NCBI GenBank assembly: GCA_017456585.1
Contig: JAFTJD010000010.1
Span: 1 to 49,566, forward strand
Source of the DNA: Lachnospiraceae bacterium
GTDB taxonomy: Bacteria; Bacillota; Clostridia; Lachnospirales; Lachnospiraceae
DNA length: 49,566 nucleotides
Direction of reading: 5' to 3'
Shown here: piece by piece, positions 1 to 8,692 of the stretch
Layout of the letters: the number at the start of each line of letters is the position of its first letter
How positions within the stretch are numbered: position 1 is the first letter of the stretch
Notes under the pieces: generated by a model
The model's input: only the letters and a program-made list of their open reading frames with translations
Told to the model about the DNA's origin: nothing
Database searches by the model: none
Position numbers and translations under genes: made by a program

Positions 1-771
1 ATTGATTATCCGTTAGAGATTAAGGATAAGGAAGATGCGGTAGAGCTTAAGGACGTTAAGGGTGTTGTAGATTTTAACAATGTTACCTTTGCATATGAGG
101 AAGGTATTAATATACTTGAGAACTTTAATCTTCACGTTAAGCAGGGTGAAACCGTTGCTCTTGTAGGACCTACAGGTGCAGGTAAGACTACCGTTATCAA
201 TATGCTTACCAGATTCTATGATGTTCAGCAGGGTAGTGTTACTATCGACGGTGTAGACGTAAGGGATGCAAGCCTTTATTCTCTCAGAAAAGAGGTTGGT
301 GTTCTTATGCAGGACCCATTTATCTTTAAAGGAACGGTTATTGATAACATCCGTTATGGTAAGTGGGATGCCACTGACGAGGAATGTATCGCAGCGGCTA
401 AGACTATTTTCGCTGACAAATTTATCCAGAAATTAAATGGCGGATATTATCATATGCTTGAGGAACGCGGAAGCGGACTTTCAGCAGGTGAGAAGCAGTT
501 GATAAGCTTCGCAAGAATAGTACTTAAGAATCCATCTGTTATTATTCTTGATGAGGCAACAAGTGCTATTGATACCGAGACAGAGATGCTCATTAAAGAG
601 GCACTTGATGTAATTATCAAGGATAAGACATCCTTCATTGTTGCACATAGACTCTCAACTATCCGTAATTCAGACCGAATCCTCTATATCAGCAACAAGG
701 GAATCGCTGAACAGGGTACACACGAGGAACTTATGGCACTTAAGGGATTGTATTATGACTTGGCGAGATAA
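1..771 (+). CDS. ABC transporter ATP-binding domain, C-terminal part of an exporter (5' truncated)
   Basis: The reading frame is open from base 1, so the gene begins before the window and only about 256 residues are seen. Visible are an ABC-exporter nucleotide-binding domain with Walker A GPTGAGKT (nt 166-189), a Q-loop, an exporter-type signature LSAGEKQL and the Walker B/D-loop stretch ILDEATSAID followed by the H-loop histidine in AHRLST. This arrangement is typical of the C-terminal half of MsbA/LmrA-like half-transporters, whose six membrane helices would lie upstream. The substrate cannot be told. A strong terminator follows at 802-840, so it ends its operon. Such proteins often work as heterodimers with an adjacent similar gene, which would be outside the window. 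Confidence 0.9.
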   Translation: MDYPLEIKDKEDAVELKDVKGVVDFNNVTFAYEEGINILENFNLHVKQGETVALVGPTGAGKTTVINMLTRFYDVQQGSVTIDGVDVRDASLYSLRKEVGVLMQDPFIFKGTVIDNIRYGKWDATDEECIAAAKTIFADKFIQKLNGGYYHMLEERGSGLSAGEKQLISFARIVLKNPSVIILDEATSAIDTETEMLIKEALDVIIKDKTSFIVAHRLSTIRNSDRILYISNKGIAEQGTHEELMALKGLYYDLAR

Positions 772-801
772 TGTGAGACATATTAATTAATAAAAAAGAA
801 A

Positions 802-840
802 TGAAGCAAGACTTGGCAGGTCTTGCTTCAATTTGTTTTA
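802..840 (+). terminator. rho-independent terminator after the ABC exporter gene
   Basis: A perfect 11-bp stem (802-812 with 820-830, loop 813-819) is followed by a T-rich stretch (ATTTGTTTT). It lies 30 nt after the stop codon of the ABC exporter gene. Confidence 0.8.
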
Positions 841-975
841 GCTTTCGTGAGATTGAGGATATTTATTATAGCATGCATGTATTGAAAAACAATGTCCTGT
901 TAGGTTAGATAATGTAACCGCCGGTTGTAAAGATAAAGTATCGCAAAATATTTGTAGAAAAATTGCAATCATAAA

Positions 976-1004
976 TTGCATAATCCTAAGTTTCCGTGTA
1001 TAAT
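976..1004 (+). promoter_or_regulatory. sigma-A promoter of the pot operon
   Basis: TTGCAT (976-981), 17-nt spacer, TATAAT (999-1004). It sits about 60 nt before the potA start codon, which has AGGAG at 1054-1058. The rest of 841-1064 shows no other clear feature. Confidence 0.7.
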
Positions 1005-1064
1005 GTAACTGTTTTATTATGTCTATTTTTAGATATGCAAATTTTGGTCATGTAGGAGAAAAAG

Positions 1065-1781
1065 ATGAACGACACATTAATTGAGTTTAAAAACATTCAA
1101 AAGACCTTCGATGGTAATACAAATGTAATCGAGGAATTCAGCCTTGAAGTAAAGAAAGGTGAGTTTGTTACATTCTTAGGACCATCCGGTTGTGGTAAGA
1201 CTACAATACTCAGAATGATTGGCGGATTTGAACTGCCGACATCGGGTACTATTCTTTTAAATGGTAAAGATATCAGTATGCTTCCGCCGAATATGAGACC
1301 GGTTAATACGGTATTCCAGAAGTATGCTCTTTTTCCACACCTTAATGTGTATGATAATGTTGCATTTGGATTAAAACTTAAGAAGCTTCCTAAGAAGGTG
1401 CAGGATGAGAAGGTTCGTCACGCGCTTGAGATAGTTGATTTGGAAGGTTTCGAGAAGAGAGATATAAGCACACTTTCAGGCGGACAGCAGCAGAGAATCG
1501 CCATAGCGAGAGCTATTGTTAATGAGCCTGAGGTTTTGCTTCTTGATGAGTCGTTAAGCGCGCTCGATTATAAGATGAGAAAAGAGATGCAGATTGAGCT
1601 TAAGAACATGCATAAGAAGCTCGGCATTACATTTATTTTTGTTACACATGACCAGGAGGAAGCTCTTACCATGTCTGATAAGATAGTTGTCATGGCAGAC
1701 GGAGCGATTCAGCAGATAGGTACTCCTGAGGAGATATATAATGAACCTAAGAATCTTTTTGTAGCCGATTTCAGTGGTTAG
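1065..1781 (+). CDS. potA: Spermidine/putrescine ABC transporter ATPase PotA, N-terminal ATPase part ending at an in-frame TAG
   Basis: This is the ATPase that drives polyamine import with PotB, PotC and PotD. Residues 1-238 form a complete CUT1/POT-type ABC domain: Walker A GPSGCGKT (39-46), signature LSGGQ (137-141), Walker B LLLDE (158-162) and switch histidine in VTHDQEEA. The frame stops with TAG at 1779-1781 just after FVADFSG. In the family this position continues FVADFIGES, and the same frame goes on without a break to 2513 through the C-terminal TOBE region. GAG to TAG would be a single-base change. The ATPase domain alone could still hydrolyse ATP, but the regulatory C-terminus is lost unless there is readthrough. 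Either a real nonsense mutation or a sequence error is possible. AGGAG at 1054-1058 supports the start. Confidence 0.85.
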   Translation: MNDTLIEFKNIQKTFDGNTNVIEEFSLEVKKGEFVTFLGPSGCGKTTILRMIGGFELPTSGTILLNGKDISMLPPNMRPVNTVFQKYALFPHLNVYDNVAFGLKLKKLPKKVQDEKVRHALEIVDLEGFEKRDISTLSGGQQQRIAIARAIVNEPEVLLLDESLSALDYKMRKEMQIELKNMHKKLGITFIFVTHDQEEALTMSDKIVVMADGAIQQIGTPEEIYNEPKNLFVADFSG

Positions 1782-1802
1782 AGTAAAATCTTAAAGTGTG
1801 TT

Positions 1803-2513
1803 ATGACAGGTTATATGAAGTCAATATTCTGTGTTACAGTGTTTGATTGTGTTGATGATTATAGTAACGGTATGGTTTTCGACGCGGTAGTTCGTCCGGA
1901 GGATATCGTTATTACTGATGAAGAGAAGGGACAGATTAAGGGCGAGGTTATCGCATCTGACTTTAAGGGAACCTTCTATATAGTAGTCGTTCAGTCCGGT
2001 AAGAAGGAGATAGAAGTACATAGTCTTAATAACTATGCAATAGGTTCTAAGGTGGGACTTTGCATCGCACCTGACAGCATCCATATTATTCCTTATGATA
2101 TGAGTATTAACCATTACGAAGGTGTGCTCGGTGATTACGAGGATGGTAAGGGAATATATGCAGAGTTTGCAGATTTCGAGACATATATCGAGCCTTCAAG
2201 AATATTTGCAGAGTCAAATGTTACGGATGGAGTTCTTGTGGATGCTGATGGTAATGAGATAGAGACAGATGGTCTTAAGATAGAAGCGACATTTATTCCT
2301 GCAGATGCAGAGCTTAGTGATAATGCAGAGCTTGGTATTGTAACAGGTAATATTATTTCCTTTATCTATGTTGATGATCATTATAGATATACAGTGCGTA
2401 GTAAATCTGAAGAGGATTACATCGTTAATGATGAAGATCTTTGGAACCAGGGTGATTATGTAAGTATCATGATTCCTAAGGACAAGTTCTCATATCGTTT
2501 GTTGGATAAATAA
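1803..2513 (+). CDS. potA: PotA C-terminal TOBE region, orphaned by the in-frame stop (likely part of one broken gene)
   Basis: This lies in exactly the same frame as the preceding ATPase; the seven codons between the TAG and the first ATG are also open. The sequence FDAVVRPEDI matches the conserved start of the PotA TOBE domain (VVIRPEDI). No good ribosome binding site lies before ATG 1803, so independent translation looks unlikely. The stretch of codons 1782-1845 fits the family poorly compared with both sides, with several changes that would be G to T relative to a typical PotA (for example GAG to TAG and GGT to TGT), pointing to local decay or poor sequence. The region is also longer than in most PotA proteins: an acidic insertion of about 100 residues lies inside the TOBE part before the final VSIMIPKDKF-like strand. 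Confidence 0.7.
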   Translation: MTGYMKSIFCVTVFDCVDDYSNGMVFDAVVRPEDIVITDEEKGQIKGEVIASDFKGTFYIVVVQSGKKEIEVHSLNNYAIGSKVGLCIAPDSIHIIPYDMSINHYEGVLGDYEDGKGIYAEFADFETYIEPSRIFAESNVTDGVLVDADGNEIETDGLKIEATFIPADAELSDNAELGIVTGNIISFIYVDDHYRYTVRSKSEEDYIVNDEDLWNQGDYVSIMIPKDKFSYRLLDK

Positions 2514-2533
2514 TGGCAGGGAGACAGTGACAG

Positions 2534-3331
2534 ATGAAAAATAAAGGATTTTCAAGAAAACAACTGGCAGTGCCATATGTTATTTTTATGATTTTGTTTG
2601 TTGTATTGCCGCTATTGGTAGTATTCTATTATGCATTTACGGATGCATCGGGCAATGTATCATTTACCAACTTTTTGAGATTTTTTCAGAGTGGTAAAAC
2701 AGTCGGAACACTTGTGTACAGTATGATAATAGCGCTTCTGACCACGATAGTATGCCTTCTTTTGGCATATCCGGTTGCATTTATACTGGCAAAAGGAAGC
2801 TATTGCAAGAAACATTCATTTCTTATGTTTTTCGTGCTTCCGATGTGGATTAACTTTACATTAAGAATTACGGCACTTAAAGAGATTCTTACTCTTATTG
2901 AAGGTAATCTTGCATATCATCAGTTCTTCAACGGAGTTCTGTGTATGGTTTATGATTTCCTGCCGTTTATGATTATGCCGTTATTTAATTCACTTACAAA
3001 GCTTGATAACAGCATGATAGAAGCAGCACATGATCTTGGTGCGAACAAGGTTCAGGTATTTTTTAAGGTGGTTTTACCACTTTCAATCCCCGGAATTATA
3101 AGTGGAGTTACGATGGTATTTTTGCCGTCCATGACCAATTACGTAGTGCTTGATATGGTTTATAACAGTACTTATATCATGGGAAGCCTTATAGGAAGCT
3201 ATTTTAGCGCTTATGACTGGCATAATGGTTCAGTCATCTCGATTATTCTCCTTATAATGATTTTTGCGATTACAATGATATCTAATCGCTTTACGGAAGG
3301 TAATCAGGAGAAAAAGGTTTCATTATACTAG
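2534..3331 (+). CDS. potB: Spermidine/putrescine ABC transporter permease PotB
   Basis: A 265-residue membrane protein with about six hydrophobic helices. It carries the binding-protein-dependent permease EAA loop (EAAHDLGANKVQVFFKVVLPLSIPGI, near residues 160-185), which docks on the PotA ATPase. The N-terminal membrane segment and the FTNF...FF motif after the first helix are typical of PotB/CUT-type polyamine permeases. It begins 20 nt after the potA C-terminal frame, preceded by a weak GGGAGA site, and is followed by potC after 12-24 nt, which fits one operon. Its role is to form half of the transmembrane channel. Confidence 0.92.
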   Translation: MKNKGFSRKQLAVPYVIFMILFVVLPLLVVFYYAFTDASGNVSFTNFLRFFQSGKTVGTLVYSMIIALLTTIVCLLLAYPVAFILAKGSYCKKHSFLMFFVLPMWINFTLRITALKEILTLIEGNLAYHQFFNGVLCMVYDFLPFMIMPLFNSLTKLDNSMIEAAHDLGANKVQVFFKVVLPLSIPGIISGVTMVFLPSMTNYVVLDMVYNSTYIMGSLIGSYFSAYDWHNGSVISIILLIMIFAITMISNRFTEGNQEKKVSLY

Positions 3332-3355
3332 AATTATATTGGAATGGAGAATCGT

Positions 3356-4147
3356 ATGAAAAAGATTTTGCAAAGTGCGTGTATATGGCTTGTGTTGCTT
3401 TTTTTGTACGCGCCTATACTTATACTGGTAGTGTACAGCTTCACTGATGCTACTATGATTGGAGCAATTCGTGGCTTTTCATTACAGAATTATGTTACTT
3501 TATTTACAACACCTGATTTGATTCAGATGATTATAGGAACCTTTGGCCTTGCAATTGTAGTTGCGGTTTTATCAACGTTATTGGGTACTATGGGAGCAAT
3601 AGGTTCGTTCTATTCTAAGAAGAAGGCTCAGGGTGGTATTGAACTTGTTAATCAGATACCGGTTATTAATGCCGATGTAGTTACCGGTTTTTCTATCTGT
3701 ATACTCATGATAGTGTTTTTCAAAATAAGTAAGGAAACATTTATTCCGCTTATAATCGGACAGGTTTCTTTATGTACACCATTTGTATATTTGTCGGTAC
3801 TTCCGAGACTTAAACAGATGGACCCGCATCTTTATGAGGCGGCAATGGATCTTGGATGTACCTCTAAGCAGGCGCTTATTAAGGTAACCATTCCACAGAT
3901 TATACCGGGTATATTATCAGGATTTATGACGGCAGTTACACTTTCATTAGATGATTATTTCATAACGACTTATACTAAACCGGCGACCTTTGATACAATC
4001 AGTACATATGTTGTTAATGCAACTAAGGGTTCACAGACTGATATCAAGACAGCCTTATGGGCTTTATCAACACTTATCTTTGTGTTGGTGGTTGCAAGTG
4101 TAATTATTATGAATATTAAAGCTTCTAAGAAAGAAGAGCAGGCTTAA
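3356..4147 (+). CDS. potC: Spermidine/putrescine ABC transporter permease PotC
   Basis: A 263-residue permease with about six membrane helices, partner of PotB. Its EAA loop reads EAAMDLGCTSKQALIKVTIPQI. The helix-1 motif LYAPILILVVYSFTD and LSLDDYFITTY near the C-terminus are characteristic of PotC. An upstream ATG exists at 3344, but TGGAG at 3345-3349 is placed correctly (about 6 nt) for ATG 3356, giving MKKILQSACIW, so this start is preferred. It lies between potB and potD in the operon. Confidence 0.92.
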   Translation: MKKILQSACIWLVLLFLYAPILILVVYSFTDATMIGAIRGFSLQNYVTLFTTPDLIQMIIGTFGLAIVVAVLSTLLGTMGAIGSFYSKKKAQGGIELVNQIPVINADVVTGFSICILMIVFFKISKETFIPLIIGQVSLCTPFVYLSVLPRLKQMDPHLYEAAMDLGCTSKQALIKVTIPQIIPGILSGFMTAVTLSLDDYFITTYTKPATFDTISTYVVNATKGSQTDIKTALWALSTLIFVLVVASVIIMNIKASKKEEQA

Positions 4148-4177
4148 TAATACAGATAGGAGTAGCTTGGAAAGAAA

Positions 4178-5638
4178 ATGAAAATTAAGAGCAGAAATTT
4201 TTTAGTTCGTTTGATTTTGTTTTGTATTCCTGTATTCATGTTATTCGGATGTAGCGATGACTCTGATAAAGATGTGATTGTGTTACGAGTAAGCAATTGG
4301 GAAGAATATATCGATGAGGGTGAGTGGGACCCTGAAGAAGATATGATTGAGCTTGCAGATGGAACTGTAATTTGTCCTGAAACAAGTATGATAGAGGATT
4401 TTGAGAATTGGTTCTATGAGACTTACGGCAGAAAAGTAAAGGTAGAGTATTCGACTTTCGGAACCAATGAAGAGTTATATAATCAGATGTCAATGGGAGA
4501 TACATATGACCTTGTATGTCCGTCTGAATATATGATTATGAAGCTTATTGCGGAAGATATGCTGGTTCCGTTCTCAGAGGGCTTCTATGATGAGACAGTA
4601 GAAACTAATTATTATGCGAAGGGTGTGTCACCATACATTAAGGATGTATATGATGAGCTTTCCATTAACGGACATGTACTTAGTGAATATGCGGCAGGAT
4701 ATATGTGGGGTACACTTGGTATCGTATATAATCCGGAGATTGTATCAGAGGAAGAGGCGTCACACTGGAATCTTCTTCTTATGGATAAGTATAATAGACG
4801 AGTTACAATAAAGGACAGTGTAAGAGATGCTTATTTTGCAGGAAACAGTATATATAACGAGGCATTGATAAGCTCAGAAGCATTTCTTAACAGTGACACA
4901 TACAAGACAGATTTGGATGCAATTCTTAACGCAACAGATAAGAAGACAATTGATGCCGTAGAGGATATTTTGTCTGATATCAAAGAGAATGTATATTCGT
5001 TTGAAACAGACAGTGGCAAGGCTGATATGGTTACGGGTAAAGTAGTGGCTAATCAGCAGTGGTCCGGAGATGCGGTATATACACTTGACCAGGCTGAAGA
5101 GGATGGAGTGATTCTTTGCTATTCTGCACCGGAGGAAGCAACTAATCTCTGGTTTGACGGTTGGTGTATGATTAAATCAGGAATAGAAGGAGATGCTGAT
5201 AAACAGCTTGCAGCAGAGGCGTTTATCAATTTCGTATCAAGACCTGATAATGCAGTAAGAAATATGTATTATATCGGTTATACTTCTGTTATATCGGGCG
5301 GTGAAGATACTACTATGTTTGATTATCTTGATTACTGCTACGGATGGGATGAGGAGTCGGCTGCAGAAGAAGGAATTGACACTGTAGAGTATTCGGTAGG
5401 ATATTTCTTTACGGGGGATTTCTTAGATGAGCAGGATGAAGAAACTATAGAGAAATATACGATTCTTACATCGGAAGACCAGACGAGAAGACAGCTTTTT
5501 GCACAGTATCCGACAGAAGAGGTTATGAAGCGAAGCGTAGTTATGGAGTACTTTGATAAAACAGAGAATGAGCGTATTAACCAGATGTGGTTAAATGTCA
5601 GATGTTTTGATTTGTATAAGTTCTTAGGATTTGATTAA
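4178..5638 (+). CDS. potD: Polyamine-binding lipoprotein PotD
   Basis: Extracytoplasmic solute-binding protein that delivers spermidine/putrescine to PotBC. A lipoprotein signal peptide is seen: basic N-terminus, hydrophobic core and lipobox LFGC with Cys25 as the lipidated residue. The mature protein starts with the VLRVSNWEEYID motif, matching the family L-x-V-x-N-W-x-x-Y-I start, and contains YDLVCPSEYM and TLGIVYNP blocks of the type 2 periplasmic-binding fold. At 486 residues it is clearly longer than typical PotD (about 350), with extra acidic segments near residues 43-65 and after residue 370. Last gene of the pot operon, and its intact state suggests the transporter was recently functional despite the potA stop. 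Confidence 0.92.
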   Translation: MKIKSRNFLVRLILFCIPVFMLFGCSDDSDKDVIVLRVSNWEEYIDEGEWDPEEDMIELADGTVICPETSMIEDFENWFYETYGRKVKVEYSTFGTNEELYNQMSMGDTYDLVCPSEYMIMKLIAEDMLVPFSEGFYDETVETNYYAKGVSPYIKDVYDELSINGHVLSEYAAGYMWGTLGIVYNPEIVSEEEASHWNLLLMDKYNRRVTIKDSVRDAYFAGNSIYNEALISSEAFLNSDTYKTDLDAILNATDKKTIDAVEDILSDIKENVYSFETDSGKADMVTGKVVANQQWSGDAVYTLDQAEEDGVILCYSAPEEATNLWFDGWCMIKSGIEGDADKQLAAEAFINFVSRPDNAVRNMYYIGYTSVISGGEDTTMFDYLDYCYGWDEESAAEEGIDTVEYSVGYFFTGDFLDEQDEETIEKYTILTSEDQTRRQLFAQYPTEEVMKRSVVMEYFDKTENERINQMWLNVRCFDLYKFLGFD

Positions 5639-5661
5639 GGATAAGAAATGGGAGTTTGGTT

Positions 5662-5931
5662 ATGATTCGAAGAGAAGACCTTTTGGCACTTGATTTTTAC
5701 AAAAAAGCTAAATTTACAGGAAGCTTCAAAGGGATGAGATATCGAGTTGAGGCAGTAGGCGAGAAGCCGGACTTGAAGCTTAAGGCTACTGTTTGGCCGG
5801 AACCCTTGGCATATGCGGCTACTCCCGATGAGAAGAAGATATCTGAAGAATTTGAATATTCCAATGACGGACTTGTTAGTATAGCAGAATGGATGAATAA
5901 CAAATATATTGAGCTTGGATTTGGAGCATAA
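5662..5931 (+). CDS. Small conserved-looking hypothetical protein
   Basis: An 89-residue soluble protein of unknown function. GGGAG at 5650-5654 lies 7 nt before ATG 5662, which is preferred to TTG 5656. The sequence has an N-terminal MIRREDLL helix, a central beta-like part (RYRVEAVGE..LKATVWPEPLAYAATPDEKK) and an acidic, aromatic C-terminus with W and Y residues. No membrane segment or known catalytic motif is seen. It lies 23 nt after potD and 22 nt before argS and is probably cotranscribed with them. I do not recognise the family. Confidence 0.7.
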   Translation: MIRREDLLALDFYKKAKFTGSFKGMRYRVEAVGEKPDLKLKATVWPEPLAYAATPDEKKISEEFEYSNDGLVSIAEWMNNKYIELGFGA

Positions 5932-5953
5932 AAGAAAGAGGATTGATTGTAAA

Positions 5954-7723
5954 ATGAAGAAAATATTGGAACAGATAAGTGAAGTTGTGAGTGAAGCATT
6001 TGAGGCGGCAGGTTATGAGAGAAGCTATGGTAAAGTAACACTTTCTAACAGACCGGATCTTTGCGAATATCAGTGTAATGGTGCGATGGCGGCTGCAAAG
6101 GCATACAAGAAAGCACCATTTGAGATTGCAAATGCAGTTGTTGAGAAGTTAGCAGGTAATGAGCTTCTTGCAGAGGCTGTATGTGTTATGCCGGGATTTA
6201 TTAATATGAAAATTAACCCTGAGTTTTTGGCGGGATATCTTAATGAGATGGCAGCTTCTGAGAAGTTTGGATATGAGCTTCCAGAGAATCCGCTGTCTAT
6301 CGTTGTAGATTACGGCGGAGCTAATGTTGCTAAGCCATTACATGTCGGACATCTTCGCCCGGCTATTATCGGAGAGAGTGTTAAGAGAATATGTAAGTAT
6401 GTAGGTCATAATGTAATTGGTGATGCTCATCTTGGTGACTGGGGACTTCAGATGGGTCAGGTTATAGAGGAAACTAAGGACAGACAGCCTGATCTTCCGT
6501 ACTTTGATCCGGACTTTAAGGGAGAATATCCTGAGGAAGCACCTTTTACTATCGAAGAACTTTCAGAAATATATCCGACAGCAAGTGCTAAGTGTAAGGT
6601 GGATGAGGAATTTAAGCAGAGAGCACAGGAGGCTACATTCAAATTCCAGAACGGAGATCCGGGATATACTGCACTTTGTCGCCATATTACAAATGTTTCA
6701 AAACAGGATCTTAAGAAGAATTATGATAATCTCTTGGTATTCTTTGACCTTTGGAAAGGTGAAAGCGATGCACAGCCATATATTGATGACATGATTGATG
6801 ATATGGTTAAGAAAGGCGTGGCTTATGAGAGCCAGGGCGCGCTTGTTGTAGATATTGCTATGGAAGGTGATAAAAAAGAATATCCTCCGTGTATCGTAAG
6901 AAAGTCAAACGGCGCAGCTATTTATCAGACAACAGACCTTGCGACAATCGTTGAGAGAAAGAAGCTCTATGATCCTAACCAGATTATATATGTAGTTGAT
7001 AAGAGACAGGATTTACATTTCATTCAAGTGTTTAGAACAGCTCGTAAGGCGGGACTTGTTGCTGATGACTGTAAGCTTGATTTCCTTGGCTTTGGCACTA
7101 TGAATGGTAAGGATGGTAAGCCATTTAAGACAAGAGATGGCGGCGTTTTGAAGCTTGAGACGCTTATTGCTGATATTAATCAGGCTGTATATGAGAGAAT
7201 CATCGAGAATCGCGAAATTAGCGAAGAAGAGGCAAGAGAGAATGCAAGAATTATCGGACTTGCCGCACTCAAATATGGTGATTTGTCTAATCAGGCATCA
7301 AAGGATTATGTGTTTGATGTAGACAGATTTATATCCTTTGAGGGTAATACAGGACCATACCTTTTGTATACAATTGTACGAATTAAATCTATTCTTAATA
7401 AATATGCAGATAATGGCGGTAACGTTGATGTTGCCAATAAAGTGCTTGCACCTGTTAATGATAGCGAGAGAGCACTTATGCTTCAGATAACTAAGCTTAA
7501 TGAAATGCTTGAAAATGCATATGCAGAGATAGCACCTCATAAGATATGCCAGTACTGCTATGAGCTTGCAGATGCATTTAACAAGTTCTATCACGAAACT
7601 AAGATTCTTACTGAAGAAAATCAGGAAAGAAAAGAAAGCTTTATAGCACTTATCAAGCTCACAAGAGACATAATGCTTACATGCATTGATCTACTTGGAT
7701 TTGAAGCGCCGGAAAGGATGTAG
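5954..7723 (+). CDS. argS: Arginyl-tRNA synthetase
   Basis: Class I synthetase that charges tRNA-Arg. The protein is 589 residues, normal for the family. An N-terminal additional domain (residues about 1-100) recognises tRNA. The HIGH signature is HVGHLR (130-135) after YGGANVAKPLH, and the usual KMSKS position carries FKTRDGG, as in many ArgS enzymes. The helical anticodon-binding domain ends with the canonical APERM. The start is ATG 5954 with AGAGG just upstream; a TTG start at 5909 would run into the previous gene. The stop codon TAG lies inside the first helix of the structured repeat at 7723-7881. Confidence 0.97.
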   Translation: MKKILEQISEVVSEAFEAAGYERSYGKVTLSNRPDLCEYQCNGAMAAAKAYKKAPFEIANAVVEKLAGNELLAEAVCVMPGFINMKINPEFLAGYLNEMAASEKFGYELPENPLSIVVDYGGANVAKPLHVGHLRPAIIGESVKRICKYVGHNVIGDAHLGDWGLQMGQVIEETKDRQPDLPYFDPDFKGEYPEEAPFTIEELSEIYPTASAKCKVDEEFKQRAQEATFKFQNGDPGYTALCRHITNVSKQDLKKNYDNLLVFFDLWKGESDAQPYIDDMIDDMVKKGVAYESQGALVVDIAMEGDKKEYPPCIVRKSNGAAIYQTTDLATIVERKKLYDPNQIIYVVDKRQDLHFIQVFRTARKAGLVADDCKLDFLGFGTMNGKDGKPFKTRDGGVLKLETLIADINQAVYERIIENREISEEEARENARIIGLAALKYGDLSNQASKDYVFDVDRFISFEGNTGPYLLYTIVRIKSILNKYADNGGNVDVANKVLAPVNDSERALMLQITKLNEMLENAYAEIAPHKICQYCYELADAFNKFYHETKILTEENQERKESFIALIKLTRDIMLTCIDLLGFEAPERM

Positions 7724-7881
7724 TGTAAAACAACGAGCCAAGCATCGGCAATTGTCATGCTTGCATGAACAATTGCCGATATTTGGCGAGTGTAGCAGTA
7801 TGAGTAACGAAGTGCGAAAGCACGGAGTTACGAATAGTGCGGCTACGGGAGTTTCGAAGAAACGTAGTAGCCGTTTTACAC
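7723..7881 (+). ncRNA. Structured repeat element, copy A (four-helix multibranch RNA-like element)
   Basis: A closing helix P1 (7723-7731 with 7873-7881, 9 bp) encloses three hairpins. P2 (7737-7787) is GCCAA/TTGGC, an internal GC/AT loop, then a 12-bp stem. P3 (7804-7831) is GTAAC/GTTAC, an internal GAA/GGA loop, then GTGC-GAAA-GCAC. P4 (7841-7872) is GGCTAC/GTAGCC, an internal GGGA/GTA loop, then GTTTC-GAA-GAAAC. The linkers are AACGA, a 16-nt GAGTGTAGCAGTATGA and GAATAGTGC. Copy B at 41861-42020 has the same plan with compensated stems. It begins at the argS stop codon. Transcription and function are not shown by the sequence; a DNA-level element is possible. Confidence 0.7.
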
Positions 7882-7992
7882 GTATGTTTGAGAGAATAAG
7901 TGTAGCAGTATGAGTAACGAAGTGCGAAAGCACGGAGTTACGAATAGTGCGGCTACGGGAGTTTCGAAGAAACGTAGTAGCCGTTTTACACG
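7789..7992 (+). repeat. Tandem direct repeat of 94 nt (P3-P4-P1' half of the structured element), two copies plus a fragment
   Basis: 7789-7882 is repeated identically at 7899-7992 (period 110, 17-nt spacer 7883-7899). A third 12-nt fragment, GAATAGTGCGGC, occurs at 7996-8007. Each unit carries hairpins P3 and P4 and the 3' strand of P1, so two identical strands (7873-7881 and 7983-7991) can compete for the single 5' strand at 7723-7731. Confidence 0.9.
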
Positions 7993-8046
7993 GAAGAATA
8001 GTGCGGCATGCTCGCAAAACTTATAAACTACGATAGGGGAATGAAT

Positions 8047-8679
8047 ATGAGAAATCTTACAGTTGATAAATTTTTAGAAGAACTTTCTTCAAAAGCTCCG
8101 GTTCCGGGTGGCGGTGGTGCATCAGCTATGGTTGGTGCAGCAGGATGTTCACTTGGAAGTATGGTAGGTAATCTTACATTGGGAAAGAAAAAATATGCCG
8201 ATGTAGAGGAAGATATCAAGGTTTTGATTGATAAATCAGAGAAACTTAAGGAAGAACTTCTTGTGCTGATAAACGAGGATGCAAAGGCATTTGAACCTTT
8301 ATCAAAAGCATATGGACTTCCTAAAGAAACTCCTGAGGAAATAGCTTATAAAGAGAAGATTATGGAAGAGGCTCTTTATGCTGCATCAATTGTTCCGCTT
8401 GATATAATGCGTAAGATATATGAGATGATTGTGCTTCATGAAGAATACAAAAATAAAGGCTCGCGTCTTGCGATAAGTGATGTAGCAGTAGGCGTAATTT
8501 TCTGTAAGAGTGCACTCCTTGGCGCATCCATGAATGTTTTTATTAATACAAAATCTATGAAGAACCGAGAAACTGCAGAGAAGCTTAATTCTGAGGCAGA
8601 TAAGCTTATAGCTGATGGAAGTAAGCTTGCGGACGAGATTTTTAATGAAATTGCCGCGTCATTCAGAATCAATCAGTAG
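8047..8679 (+). CDS. Cyclodeaminase/cyclohydrolase family protein (FTCD C-terminal-like; folate one-carbon metabolism)
   Basis: A 210-residue protein matching the formiminotransferase-cyclodeaminase C-terminal family by APVPGGGGASAMVGA near residue 15 and by its all-helical remainder. Members act as formimino-THF cyclodeaminase or methenyl-THF cyclohydrolase (FchA), both yielding folate one-carbon units. The next gene, folD, supports a one-carbon role, and in clostridia such stand-alone proteins are often cyclohydrolases. GGGGA at 8036-8040 lies 6 nt before ATG 8047, so this start is preferred to 8041 or 8008, which lie in or too near the repeat and ribosome binding site. FolD normally has cyclohydrolase activity too, so the exact reaction is uncertain. 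Confidence 0.85.
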   Translation: MRNLTVDKFLEELSSKAPVPGGGGASAMVGAAGCSLGSMVGNLTLGKKKYADVEEDIKVLIDKSEKLKEELLVLINEDAKAFEPLSKAYGLPKETPEEIAYKEKIMEEALYAASIVPLDIMRKIYEMIVLHEEYKNKGSRLAISDVAVGVIFCKSALLGASMNVFINTKSMKNRETAEKLNSEADKLIADGSKLADEIFNEIAASFRINQ

Positions 8680-8692
8680 GAGGGGATTAGAT

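Noticed and set aside
7723..7881. Classical MITE with terminal inverted repeats
   Set aside because: The terminal P1 arms differ in sequence between copies (but remain paired), and no target-site duplication is seen.
7686..7913. Open frame on the plus strand through the repeat element after argS
   Set aside because: It starts inside argS and runs through the hairpin-rich repeat; no ribosome binding site and the same DNA is explained by the structured element.
7789..8007. CRISPR array
   Set aside because: Only two long repeats with a 17-nt spacer and internal hairpins; no cas genes.
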